This document shows positions 6,803 through 12,686 of a DNA stretch of 29,555 nucleotides, one piece after another (within the stretch, counting starts at the first letter, position 1; the number at the start of each line of letters is the position of its first letter). Source of the DNA: a virus; the IMG/VR virus record IMGVR_UViG_3300042465_003793, positions 1 to 29,555 of that record; one strand, given 5' to 3'. The translations under genes and the position numbers were made by a program. The notes beneath the pieces are model-generated. The model made no database searches. It was not told the origin of the DNA and saw only the letters and a program-made list of their open reading frames with translations.

Positions 6803-7099
6803 TTAGAGCAAGGCCATGATGGCCTCGGCACGATCAGGACGGCGGCGCTGGATGGCGGTCACGCACATCACCGACCCGACGACGAAGCGTGAGCAGGCGA
6901 CCGGGCGTTGAGCGTAGGTCATGCACTTGCCCAGGTTCGACAGGTAGGGACATCGGGCGGGGAGTTCCGCGTACTGGTGGCCGTACAGTTCAAAGACGGA
7001 ACCCCGAGCCTCGTAGAACTCCGTGGTCATCGGGCTCGCGTCGATAGGGATGAGGATGCTTTCACAGCACGCTCCCTTGCACAGTTCACAGGCTGTCAT
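6803..7099 (-). CDS. YkgJ-like cysteine cluster protein
   Basis: This 98-residue protein matches the YkgJ/CxxCxxxCC family, putative zinc or iron-sulfur binders. C4, C7, C11 and C12 form the opening cluster (CELCKGACC), CPYL at 50-53 and GKCMTY at 58-62 follow, then RPVACSRF at 65-72 and another Cys at 79. The set of eight cysteines is complete. The biochemical role of the family is not settled. The gene overlaps the preceding coiled-coil gene by 14 bases and belongs to the recombination operon, so a metal-dependent nucleic-acid or redox role is possible but unproven. Confidence 0.75.
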   Translation of the reverse strand: MTACELCKGACCESILIPIDASPMTTEFYEARGSVFELYGHQYAELPARCPYLSNLGKCMTYAQRPVACSRFVVGSVMCVTAIQRRRPDRAEAIMALL

Positions 7100-7439
7100 C
7101 TTCGGGGCTGGCTTCTTCGACGGAGGCGGAGATGTGGCGGACATCCTCCAAGGCTTTCTCCGCGGCGTTCTCCATCTGCTCAAGAGTGTTCCGTAGGACG
7201 CGCAGCTGGACGACCAGGACATGGACACGGTCATGCAGGGGCTTCACGGCGGCGGCCTCGTCAGCCGTCTCGATTTGATCGCGGAAGACCTGCAACTCCG
7301 TGATGGCGGAGCGGTTGAGGTCCGAGAGGGTGATGATGTCGGCGTCGTGCTGTTCGTAGCGTCCGGCGATGTGCTGGACGGTGGCGAGACAGCCCGTGAT
7401 GTTCTCCACTAGGCGCTTGATGTTGTCGCGGTTGGTCAT
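7086..7439 (-). CDS. Hypothetical coiled-coil protein
   Basis: The 117-residue protein is predicted to be almost entirely helical. It has heptad-like patterns from about residue 35 to 105 (LNRSAITELQVFRDQIETAD and LVVQLRVLRNTLEQMENAAE) and an acidic end. I recognise no family. The chosen ATG overlaps the stop of the gene before it as ATGA. A much longer reading of the same frame has shadow-like composition, so it was not used. It probably oligomerises. Its partner is unknown. Confidence 0.7.
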   Translation of the reverse strand: MTNRDNIKRLVENITGCLATVQHIAGRYEQHDADIITLSDLNRSAITELQVFRDQIETADEAAAVKPLHDRVHVLVVQLRVLRNTLEQMENAAEKALEDVRHISASVEEASPEDDSL

Positions 7440-7684
7440 CGGTTGAAGGCAAGTTCCTTTATTTCCCCGTTCGGGGCAAGCGTGAAGAAGCGGACGTCGG
7501 ACCGGGAGAGCGACGGGTAGGTCTTGCGCTTCCAGGCGTTGAGCTCCGTAAGGAAGTCGGCGTGCTTGCGGGCCGTGAGCTCGACATAGGGAAAGCCGTC
7601 GAGGAAGAGGAGGAGGGCGTATTGGCCCGGGACGGTCTTGGCGATCGTGAGGATGCCTTTGGGGGTGGCGTGGGTGCGGTCCAT
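7436..7684 (-). CDS. Small hypothetical protein
   Basis: The 82-residue protein has a mixed alpha/beta pattern: GQYALLLFLDGFPYVELTA suggests two strands, then a helix around HADFLTELNAWKRKTYPSL and a final strand. No family is recognised. It ends with an ATGA overlap to the next gene. Its start lies inside a longer frame opened upstream at 7818. A single missing base in a T-run just before this ATG would fuse the two, so it may be the C-terminal part of a larger protein. Confidence 0.65.
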   Translation of the reverse strand: MDRTHATPKGILTIAKTVPGQYALLLFLDGFPYVELTARKHADFLTELNAWKRKTYPSLSRSDVRFFTLAPNGEIKELAFNR

Positions 7685-7818
7685 TTGTTGAGAGAGAAAA
7701 GGTAGTCCCAGAAGGACTTGGCCATGGCGAGTTCATTCGCCACGAAGGCGGCCTCAACAGGAGTCAGGCTTCTTTTGATGAAGGCCGTGTTCTTCCTGCT
7801 GGGGCCGCGTTGGGTCAT
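7459..7818 (-). CDS. Hypothetical protein; N-terminal part plausible, C-terminal part shadow-like
   Basis: The start is well supported by an ATGA overlap with the preceding gene, and the first 46 residues look like a real small helical protein (LTPVEAAFVANELAMAKSFW). After that the frame becomes Ser/Pro/Arg-rich low complexity and runs for over 200 bases inside the 7436-7684 gene, which is typical of a shadow frame. Either a short gene lost its stop codon, or one base is missing near the TTTT run at about 7700 and the true product continues into the downstream frame, or a ribosomal frameshift occurs. The gene is real at its start but its end is uncertain. Confidence 0.45.
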   Translation of the reverse strand: MTQRGPSRKNTAFIKRSLTPVEAAFVANELAMAKSFWDYLFSLNKWTAPTPPPKASSRSPRPSRANTPSSSSSTAFPMSSSRPASTPTSLRSSTPGSARPTRRSPGPTSASSRLPRTGK

Positions 7819-8033
7819 TGGCCGGTCTTGGCGTTCTTCCAGCGGGCCACGGTGGCGGTCATCACGGCGCGGGAAATCTGGCAGGTAATCATGCCGGTGC
7901 CGAGGATGTCCTCCATTACCCGGGAGAGTTCGTTCCCCGCGTAGCGGAGTTCGCCGATGGTCTGGGCTTGGTTATCGCAGCGCTTCTCGGCAGCGCGGCA
8001 GGCGTCCGCCCAGAACTCTTCGTTGTTAGGCAT
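7815..8033 (-). CDS. Small hypothetical helical protein
   Basis: At 72 residues this protein is probably all helical (EEFWADACRAAEKRCDNQAQ at the start and SRAVMTATVARWKNAK at the end) with three cysteines. I see no known domain. It overlaps both neighbours by a few bases and belongs to a run of small genes between the ERF annealing protein and the RecE-like nuclease. Such genes often encode host-takeover or recombination accessory factors, but nothing in the sequence decides that. Confidence 0.65.
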   Translation of the reverse strand: MPNNEEFWADACRAAEKRCDNQAQTIGELRYAGNELSRVMEDILGTGMITCQISRAVMTATVARWKNAKTGQ

Positions 8034-8262
8034 GGTTGCGGGCCTCCTGCCACTCGCGCATGGCGTCCATCAGTTCCTCGGGGGTGACGGACTGGGCGTG
8101 TCGGAAGCAATAGGCCAGCGCGTCGCCGGCCTCGCGGAGGGTCTCCAGGCGTTCCTCGAGCTGACGGATGCGGGCGTCCTTGGCGTCGAGCATGTTGCCC
8201 TGGTGCATGGCACGCATGGCGGCACTGACCGGGTCGAACGGGTCGAAGTCGGGCTGGCTCAT
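8026..8262 (-). CDS. Small hypothetical coiled-coil protein
   Basis: The 78-residue protein has an acidic start (SQPDFDPFDPVSA) and a central heptad-like helix (ARIRQLEERLETLREAGDAL) that suggests a dimeric coiled coil, followed by a second helix PEELMDAMREWQEARNH. No family is recognised. ATGA-type overlap with the ERF gene upstream suggests coupled translation, which would fit a partner of that annealing protein, though this is only inference from position. Confidence 0.65.
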   Translation of the reverse strand: MSQPDFDPFDPVSAAMRAMHQGNMLDAKDARIRQLEERLETLREAGDALAYCFRHAQSVTPEELMDAMREWQEARNHA

Positions 8263-8717
8263 CGGGTGAGGGGGCGAGGGGTGGCAGGGCTAGGGGCGGA
8301 GGCCACGGAGGCCGCAGGGCGGAAGCCAGAGGCCACGGCGCCGTCATCGTCGAGGTCGACCGAGATGCCGCAGGCGGTCTGGATGGACTGTCGGCGGATG
8401 TAGGTGATGGCTCCGCCGATCTGCTGGGCGGTCAGGCCGTCAGCCTTGACCATCAGTTTGCCGAAGTCGAAGCGTTCGCCGGACGCGTGGAGGAACGCGG
8501 TGGACACGCCGACCTTGCCATCTTCGGAGACGAGCGTCTGGATCAGGGCTAGGTCGTGGTCGAGCAGCACCGGCTTGATGGCGTCGAGCAGCGCGTCGAG
8601 GGAGACGTACTTGGCCTTGAAGGCCGGGTTGATTTTATTGGCCTTGACGTTGTCGAGCTCAGCGAGCGCGGCGACGAGGGAGCCAGTGGCGGTTTGGGGG
8701 GTCTTGGGCTGGGTCAT
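8259..8717 (-). CDS. erf: ERF-family single-strand annealing protein
   Basis: The 152-residue protein carries the ERF family pattern in order: NPAFKAKYVSLDALLDAI (30-47), a strand ending in ALIQTL (57-62), LHASGER (76-82), QQIGGAITYIRRQ (98-110) and the acidic DLDDDG (121-126). ERF proteins bind single-stranded DNA as rings and anneal complementary strands in phage recombination. Here the RecE-like nuclease encoded downstream would supply the single strands. The C-terminal 25 residues are a flexible Ala/Pro/Ser tail. The start is an ATG preceded by CTCCCACC rather than a purine-rich ribosome binding site. Confidence 0.85.
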   Translation of the reverse strand: MTQPKTPQTATGSLVAALAELDNVKANKINPAFKAKYVSLDALLDAIKPVLLDHDLALIQTLVSEDGKVGVSTAFLHASGERFDFGKLMVKADGLTAQQIGGAITYIRRQSIQTACGISVDLDDDGAVASGFRPAASVASAPSPATPRPLTR

Positions 8718-8726
8718 GGTGGGAGA

Positions 8727-8951
8727 TTATTTGGCAGGCTGGTCAGCCTTCGCGACTTCGCCGGCCTTGATGGTGGCCTCGATGTCGGCGAGGGACATAC
8801 GCGTGTAGCCAGGGACGAAGAGGTTGTAGTAGGTCACGCCGTTGCGGACGGTGGGCGTAAGCAAGCGGGCCACTTTGTGGTCAGGCAGGACGATGTAGGA
8901 CGAGTCCGCGATGATGCGGTAGTCGGCGGGGAGTTTCGGGTCTTTCTTCAT
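8727..8951 (-). CDS. Small hypothetical protein with NUMOD-like pattern
   Basis: The 74-residue protein contains VLPDHKVARLLTPTVRNGVT, followed by a strand and GYTRMSLADI. This recalls the small beta modules (NUMOD4-like) that come before HNH nuclease domains in phage proteins, but no HNH motif follows. It could be a separate DNA-binding module or a remnant. The tail is Ala/Lys-rich. It stands alone between the inverted repeat at 8983-9001 and the ERF gene, so it is probably the first gene after that repeat. Confidence 0.65.
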   Translation of the reverse strand: MKKDPKLPADYRIIADSSYIVLPDHKVARLLTPTVRNGVTYYNLFVPGYTRMSLADIEATIKAGEVAKADQPAK

Positions 8952-8982
8952 GAGGGGAGAGTTTACAAAAGTCGGGGGGTGT

Positions 8983-9001
8983 CTGAGTTATGTTAACTCA
9001 G
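8983..9001 (-). repeat. Perfect 8-bp inverted repeat over the resolvase stop codon
   Basis: CTGAGTTA and TAACTCAG flank a three-base spacer. The repeat covers the stop codon of the RuvC-like gene and lies about 30 bases before the next ATG. The minus-strand sequence after it is C-rich, then CTTTTG, so termination would be weak. A transcript-end structure or an operator for the downstream genes is equally possible. Confidence 0.6.
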
Positions 9002-9462
9002 TTGATGACGCGGCGGGTGGCGGCGTCGTAGATCAGGAGGGCGTCGGCGTTCCAGAGGGTGACGTCAACGGTCGGGAACAGTTCGGCAGCGCGGGCCTTG
9101 AGTTTGTTCTTCCACTGGGTCGTGGTCAGTTCGCCCTTCGTGCCGCAGGTGTGGGCCTTCTGCCAGATGGCCGGGCGGATGCGGTGTATCTTCCAGCCCA
9201 TGGCGACGGCGGCGCCGTAGAGGACGCCAGTGTTCCACATCAGTTTGCCGATGGCCGAGCCGGGGATGTTTTTGCCGGCGAACAGGGGCGGCTCCTCGAG
9301 GAAAAGTTCCGCGTCCTTGGCCTTGCAGCTGAGGTCGGCGAGAAGTTGGCAGACCTCGACATCGGAGCCGGGCATCTTAGCGCATTCGACAGGGTCGCCG
9401 TCCACCGACCAGACGATGCCACCGTTCACGCCAGGGTCGATTGCCACGAGGAGGGATGCCAT
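8998..9462 (-). CDS. RuvC-like Holliday junction resolvase
   Basis: The 154-residue protein begins with LLVAIDPGVNGGIVW, the first RNase H-fold strand of RuvC proteins with catalytic Asp9. The second acidic site is in LFLEEPP (Glu56/57), and the C-terminal pair lies in WNADALLIYDAA (Asp140 and Asp146), matching the H/D-AD.....D pattern of the family. Size and motif order agree with phage RuvC-type resolvases, which cut branched DNA before packaging or during recombination. The ATG at 9462 places the catalytic strand at the usual distance from the N-terminus. Upstream sequence in frame is shadow-like. Confidence 0.85.
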   Translation of the reverse strand: MASLLVAIDPGVNGGIVWSVDGDPVECAKMPGSDVEVCQLLADLSCKAKDAELFLEEPPLFAGKNIPGSAIGKLMWNTGVLYGAAVAMGWKIHRIRPAIWQKAHTCGTKGELTTTQWKNKLKARAAELFPTVDVTLWNADALLIYDAATRRVIN

Positions 9463-9475
9463 TTGGAAAGACTCT

Positions 9476-9925
9476 TTAACGCAGGACGGGGGACAAGCGG
9501 AAAAGATTGGCGACGCGGAAGGCGTAGTCGTTAGGGCGGAAGGCACGCTCACGGGCGTTCGTCCAGCCGACGTTCCAGACAAGCGCCAGTTGTTCGGGGG
9601 TCGGGTCGGTCATGCCGATGCGGTGGAAGTTCGACCTGATCCAGCGGAGGTGGGAGGCGGCGACCATGTCCTGGGCGGTAGCGTCCCGCCACTTCGACCA
9701 GGGGAAGAAGTAATGGCCCTCGGCCTTGAGTCGGGCGGAGGCGTCGTCCCATGCCTCCTTGCCGACCTGATACATCCCGCGTTCACCGGCCTTGCCGATG
9801 GCCTTGCGGTTATGCCCAGACTCGACCTGAGCCACGGCCTCGAGGAAAGCCGCGTCGGTCTTGGCCTGTGCGTTGAGCCCGAGCAGCAGGAGGGCGACGA
9901 CGGAGAAGCGCTGGTTTAGGGTCAT
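9476..9925 (-). CDS. Secreted lytic transglycosylase (SLT/lysozyme fold), candidate endolysin
   Basis: The 149-residue protein starts with a Sec-type signal (hydrophobic SVVALLLLGLNAQA, probable cleavage after AQA near residue 21). It then has AVAQVESGHN (30-39), where Glu35-Ser36 is the catalytic ES motif of SLT transglycosylases, and GERGMYQV (47-54), the GxxGxxQ motif. It should cleave the glycan strands of peptidoglycan in the periplasm. It is the only peptidoglycan hydrolase I can find, yet it lies between a coiled-coil gene and the resolvase in the early block instead of the lysis cassette. It overlaps the gene before it as ATGA. Confidence 0.82.
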   Translation of the reverse strand: MTLNQRFSVVALLLLGLNAQAKTDAAFLEAVAQVESGHNRKAIGKAGERGMYQVGKEAWDDASARLKAEGHYFFPWSKWRDATAQDMVAASHLRWIRSNFHRIGMTDPTPEQLALVWNVGWTNARERAFRPNDYAFRVANLFRLSPVLR

Positions 9926-10353
9926 GGCTGGCCCTTGCCCTCCTTGGCGGCGAGCCAGTTGACGATTGCCTGACGCTTGTCAGAGTTGTCGAAGCAGTCG
10001 TCACGTTTGTCTAGAGCGACGATAAGATCATCCCCTGCCTTGCGGAGCCGCTCGACCTCGGCCTTGAGGCGGGCGTTCTCGGCCTGCTCCATATCAAGAC
10101 ACTCACGGCTCTTGCGTTCCTCCTTGGCGATATGGGCTAGGGCTTCTTCGTTGTATGCCTTCAGCCGCTCGACCTCGGCCTTGAGGCGGGTCACTTCATC
10201 GGCAATTTTTATTCCAACTTCTGAGGCCAATTTAAGAGCGTCTGCAAGTTCGCCGACCTCGGCCTTGAGGCGGGCGTTCTCGGCGCTTAAATCCACTAGG
10301 TGCTTAAGCTTGTTCCAGTCGTCGGATGATTTGTTCATAAAAAGGTCGCTCAT
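9922..10353 (-). CDS. Long coiled-coil protein with internal repeats
   Basis: This 143-residue protein is a nearly continuous coiled coil built from repeats of ENARLKAEVERL or close variants, which recur near residues 25, 58 and 92. It is acidic to neutral and ends in a short variable tail. The repeats are also nearly identical at the DNA level, which implies recent duplication. No family is recognisable. A structural or scaffolding role, or a partner of the transglycosylase to which it is translationally coupled, are possibilities. Confidence 0.7.
   Translation of the reverse strand: MSDLFMNKSSDDWNKLKHLVDLSAENARLKAEVGELADALKLASEVGIKIADEVTRLKAEVERLKAYNEEALAHIAKEERKSRECLDMEQAENARLKAEVERLRKAGDDLIVALDKRDDCFDNSDKRQAIVNWLAAKEGKGQP
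10047..10083. repeat. Intragenic direct repeat, copy 1 of 3
   Basis: The core GACCTCGGCCTTGAGGCGGG is shared exactly with 10164-10190 and 10255-10284. Copies 1 and 3 also share the following GCGTTCTCGGC. The copies encode the LKAEV heptads of the coiled-coil protein. Confidence 0.8.
10164..10190. repeat. Intragenic direct repeat, copy 2 of 3
   Basis: Matches copy 1 over 27 bases, including the upstream GCCGCTC, and then diverges. It encodes another LKAEVERLK heptad block of the coiled-coil protein. Confidence 0.8.
10255..10284. repeat. Intragenic direct repeat, copy 3 of 3
   Basis: Matches copy 1 over 30 bases. It encodes the first heptad block (AENARLKAEV) of the coiled-coil protein. Confidence 0.8.
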
Positions 10354-10634
10354 ACGCGTCTCGGGACTTGTGATCCGGCGACCTCGAAGCCGTCGACTTC
10401 GTAGGAGTAGGTGATGCCGACCCAGCCGCCGGCGGCGACGTAAGCCTGGAGCGACACCTTGCTGGCCCCGTCTTCGTGCAGGGCTTCGTGGTAATGGTGC
10501 AGGAGCTTCTTCATCCGGGTCGAGGCGATGGCGGCCTTGGCGCTGACCAAGTCACCGCACATCACGCGCTCGTTGATTTCGTAGACTTCGGAGAGCAGGG
10601 CGACCATGCCGTCGAGGTGTTTGAAGGCGCTCAT
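10350..10634 (-). CDS. Small hypothetical protein
   Basis: The 94-residue protein has a helical first half (LDGMVALLSEVYEINERVMC, then SAKAAIASTRMKKLLHHYHE) and a beta-rich end (GGWVGITYSYEVDGFEVAGS). No known domain is recognised. It is joined to both neighbours by ATGA overlaps, so it is clearly part of the early operon. Confidence 0.65.
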   Translation of the reverse strand: MSAFKHLDGMVALLSEVYEINERVMCGDLVSAKAAIASTRMKKLLHHYHEALHEDGASKVSLQAYVAAGGWVGITYSYEVDGFEVAGSQVPRRV

Positions 10635-11020
10635 TGGGCGTTCAGTTCGGTTACGCGTTCGATGGCCTTGGCCGGGTCTGTCTCGATGACAAACGACTTG
10701 GAATGGCCGTCGTAGAGGAATGCCTTACCACGCAGGACTGTCGTTTCCTTGGCCCTGTCGAGGTCAGGATCGGTGTCCTGAAAGTAGAACTTAGCCACGC
10801 CTTCAGCCAGGTTAACGTGAGGCACAATCTGCCAGCGAGGGCGGGTCGTATACTTGCCCTTCAGCAGAGCGTCCTGCCGATCGCAGAGGTTGCGCAGGGC
10901 GTTCGCGGCGGTGTGCAGGGTGCGGGCGTAGCTCCAGGGAAAGAGCCACCAGAGGCGGGGCTTGTCGTGGGGTCGGATGATGGTCATGGGTTTGTAGGGG
11001 CGGTGGGATGGGTCAGGCAT
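10631..11020 (-). CDS. Hypothetical protein
   Basis: This 129-residue protein has an aromatic segment KPRLWWLFPWSYARTLHTAA near residues 20-39, a helix with LRNLCDRQDALLKGK, then an alpha/beta C-terminal half (KFYFQDTDPDLDRA, GKAFLYDGHSKSFVIETDPA). No family is recognised. The ATG at 11020 overlaps the upstream stop by eight bases. A second ATG eleven codons later (MTIIRPHDK) is equally credible and would leave a 25-base gap. Confidence 0.6.
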   Translation of the reverse strand: MPDPSHRPYKPMTIIRPHDKPRLWWLFPWSYARTLHTAANALRNLCDRQDALLKGKYTTRPRWQIVPHVNLAEGVAKFYFQDTDPDLDRAKETTVLRGKAFLYDGHSKSFVIETDPAKAIERVTELNAQ

Positions 11021-11228
11021 GGGAGGCTTTGTAGGCGTCGAGGATGGCTTTGTTGCGGAGGTAGCGGGCCTTGGCGTAAGCCTTGATGCGTTCCCTGTTC
11101 CGCAGGTAGTAGTCCTTGCGGTAGCCGGGGTTGCGGGCAATCCAAGCCTCGGTGATGGCGATGACCCGCTCCTTGTTGGCCGCGTAGTAAAGGCGGCGCT
11201 TGTACGCTACGATTTCCTTGTCGGTCAT
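11013..11228 (-). CDS. Small basic Tyr/Asn/Arg-repeat protein, HNH-associated type
   Basis: The 71-residue protein consists of repeats of the form YY..NKER and YYLRNRERIKAYAKARYLRN. Such tandem repeats are often the N-terminal arm of phage HNH or GIY-YIG endonucleases, where they probably contact DNA. Here the protein stops before any nuclease domain, so it is either a free-standing DNA-binding peptide or a remnant. The ATG at 11228 is preferred because the upstream part of the frame is shadow-like. Confidence 0.65.
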   Translation of the reverse strand: MTDKEIVAYKRRLYYAANKERVIAITEAWIARNPGYRKDYYLRNRERIKAYAKARYLRNKAILDAYKASHA

Positions 11229-11235
11229 GGTCGTG

Positions 11236-11502
11236 TTACTTCTTGATGTTGTAGGGACCACGGCGCTTGAGGTTGACCCAAGTCGTGCCGGTGATGTCGA
11301 GCCACATCCGCAGGGTGCAGACAGTGGTCTCGAGGGCGGCGGCGGCGTCGGCCTGCGTCTTGCCGGCGGCGTTGAGCGCGGCGATCTGCGGGAGGATGGC
11401 CTGCAAGCGGTTCGCGGCATAGACGGCCATCGGTCGCTTGAGGGGGATAGGCCGACCAGCGAAGGTGAGGTGGTCGGTGTAGGGGTGGTGTGCGTTGGGC
11501 AT
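11236..11502 (-). CDS. Small HTH protein
   Basis: The 88-residue protein has a basic N-terminal half and a helix-turn-helix-like segment at about 38-75: PQIAALNAAGKTQADAAAAL, then ETTVCTLRMWLDI. The pattern (a helix, GKTQADAAAAL turn, then a recognition helix) resembles the HTH of small phage regulators and of helix-turn-helix resolvases. It may regulate early transcription. The leader CTCTTTTTCCCACCACC before the ATG lacks any purine-rich ribosome binding site. Confidence 0.65.
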   Translation of the reverse strand: MPNAHHPYTDHLTFAGRPIPLKRPMAVYAANRLQAILPQIAALNAAGKTQADAAAALETTVCTLRMWLDITGTTWVNLKRRGPYNIKK

Positions 11503-11520
11503 GGTGGTGGGAAAAAGAGT

Positions 11521-12129
11521 TTACCAGTTTTCTTTGGTGAAAATGCGGAAGTCGTTCTCGTCGATTTCAGGGAAGAGCGACATCAGGTTCTTGTTGAGGT
11601 CGATTTTCCATAGGTTGATGTCGTCGCTTGCCTTGAAGCCGACATGATTGATTTTGCCCTTCTCCCAGACTCCGTAGTTTACGAAGCCTAGGGACTTCCA
11701 GAAAGTATTGCTTTCAAGGTCAGTTCGGCAGCGCAAGGTAAACCCTTGGCGGTTGAAGGTTTCGCAGAACTGACGGCAGACATCAATCAAAGCGGTTCCA
11801 TAGTGCAGACGCCTAGCATCATTCCTCACGGCAATCTGTTGGATTTTGGCATACTTCATTAAGCCTTTGCCAGGAGTGATGAGCACATAGCCGACGGCCT
11901 CTTGATTGGCTTCGCAAATAAAGACCACAAAGTTTCGCTCACCACCGAAGACATACTTGTCCCAGACAGTCTTCTGAATGAAGCCAACTGCGTAGGCATT
12001 TTCTTTCTGGAGCTTATCAATCAGAAGGGTGTCGGCAATCACTCCATTCCTGACCGAGATGTTCTTAATCGGGTCAGAATAGAGAATGTTGATAAGGCCA
12101 GTTGAGCAGTCGAACTTTCCGAGGTTCAT
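11521..12129 (-). CDS. GNAT-family N-acetyltransferase
   Basis: The 202-residue protein shows the GNAT core: an acceptor-side strand with AVGYVLIT (78-85), the beta-4/alpha-3 region IQQIAVRNDARRLHYGTALI (97-115), where RRLHYGTAL fits the acetyl-CoA pyrophosphate loop, and NTFWKSLGF (141-149), the conserved C-terminal Asn/Phe motif. It should transfer an acetyl group from acetyl-CoA to an amine. The substrate is unknown and could be a host protein, a peptide or a modified base. Its GC content is visibly lower (near 48-50%) than in the flanking operon, suggesting later acquisition. The ATG at 12129 follows the upstream stop by four bases. Confidence 0.85.
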   Translation of the reverse strand: MNLGKFDCSTGLINILYSDPIKNISVRNGVIADTLLIDKLQKENAYAVGFIQKTVWDKYVFGGERNFVVFICEANQEAVGYVLITPGKGLMKYAKIQQIAVRNDARRLHYGTALIDVCRQFCETFNRQGFTLRCRTDLESNTFWKSLGFVNYGVWEKGKINHVGFKASDDINLWKIDLNKNLMSLFPEIDENDFRIFTKENW

Positions 12130-12133
12130 AAGA

Positions 12134-12274
12134 TTAGCGGGCGCGTCGGTGGGTGACTTTGGCCTTGAGGGGTTCAGGCCCGTTGATGGCTCGGTAAAGT
12201 TCCGGGCCGAAAAAAGTGACGGCTGCGGTCCAGCCAAAGACAATGAGGAAGGTGACGGCGATGAGGGCTTTCAT
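12134..12274 (-). CDS. Tiny membrane protein (46 aa)
   Basis: This short frame encodes a protein with one membrane segment at its start (ALIAVTFLIVFGWTAAVTFF) and a basic C-terminal tail ending in THRRAR. It fills the gap between two accepted genes exactly, with ten bases before and four after it, and has no competitor in another frame. It could insert in the inner membrane with the tail in the cytoplasm. Superinfection exclusion or holin-like functions are known for such phage peptides, but no function is assigned here. Confidence 0.65.
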   Translation of the reverse strand: MKALIAVTFLIVFGWTAAVTFFGPELYRAINGPEPLKAKVTHRRAR

Positions 12275-12284
12275 GTGCGTAGGA

Positions 12285-12470
12285 TTAAGAGTTAGATTCG
12301 ATGAGTTCATTCATCATGCGATTGAACTCTGAGGTGTAGGTGTGATTATACTGCGGAACGAACATCCTCATCTTTTTGCTTTCAGGAAGTTCAATTTTGT
12401 ATGCAGCACACGCCATCTCGGCGTGCTTGTGAGCAATGACTGCGATTTCTGAGGCGGTGTTAGTGGTCAT
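12285..12470 (-). CDS. Small hypothetical protein, first gene of the early block
   Basis: The 61-residue protein is mostly helical (TASEIAVIAHKHAEMACAAY, then YTSEFNRMMNELIES). No domain is recognised. It is the first gene after the noncoding switch region, so it is likely among the first early products. The start ATG is preceded by CACCACAAACAC. An in-frame non-ATG start 14 codons upstream exists but would place coding sequence over the hairpin at 12497-12510. Confidence 0.6.
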   Translation of the reverse strand: MTTNTASEIAVIAHKHAEMACAAYKIELPESKKMRMFVPQYNHTYTSEFNRMMNELIESNS

Positions 12471-12496
12471 GTGTTTGTGGTGCGTCAATGAACTTG

Positions 12497-12510
12497 GCGG
12501 ACTGTTCCGC
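12497..12510 (-). repeat. Small hairpin in the early leader
   Basis: Perfect GCGGA / TCCGC arms enclose a four-base loop, 26 bases before the first early ATG. It could sit in the 5' untranslated region and affect translation or transcript stability. Confidence 0.4.
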
Positions 12511-12542
12511 ATTCGTCAAGCACCTTTCCCAACAAACCCTGC

Positions 12543-12560
12543 GACCCTCATTCAAGGGTC
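12543..12560. repeat. Inverted repeat, possible operator
   Basis: GACCCT and AGGGTC flank a six-base spacer. It lies between the terminator-like hairpin and the first early gene, where an operator for one of the small HTH proteins would be expected. That role is inferred. Confidence 0.45.
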
Positions 12561-12620
12561 TAGGATTTTAAGCCCCCAGGTCATAAGGGCCCGCCATGAT
12601 GAGCGTACCCCTCGCCGGCT

Positions 12621-12656
12621 AAAGAAGACTCCCCCGTGCCTTTCGGTAGAGGGGAG
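12621..12656 (-). terminator. Probable intrinsic terminator of the late operon
   Basis: Read on the minus strand, CTCCCC pairs with GGGGAG around a loop that contains CC-GAAA-GG, a stable tetraloop helix, and is followed by TCTTCTTT. The T-tract is interrupted, so termination may be partial. It is the first terminator-like structure after the last late gene. Confidence 0.55.
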
Positions 12657-12686
12657 AGCCGTTATAGGAGTTAAGATGCCACCCTA

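Noticed and set aside
5190-6819. Long plus-strand open frames opposite the early genes (for example 5190-5810 and 5956-6819)
   Set aside because: They lie opposite well-supported nuclease, kinase and SSB-like genes, and their Gly/Val/Asp/Leu-rich composition is what high-GC antisense frames produce. No domain is recognisable.
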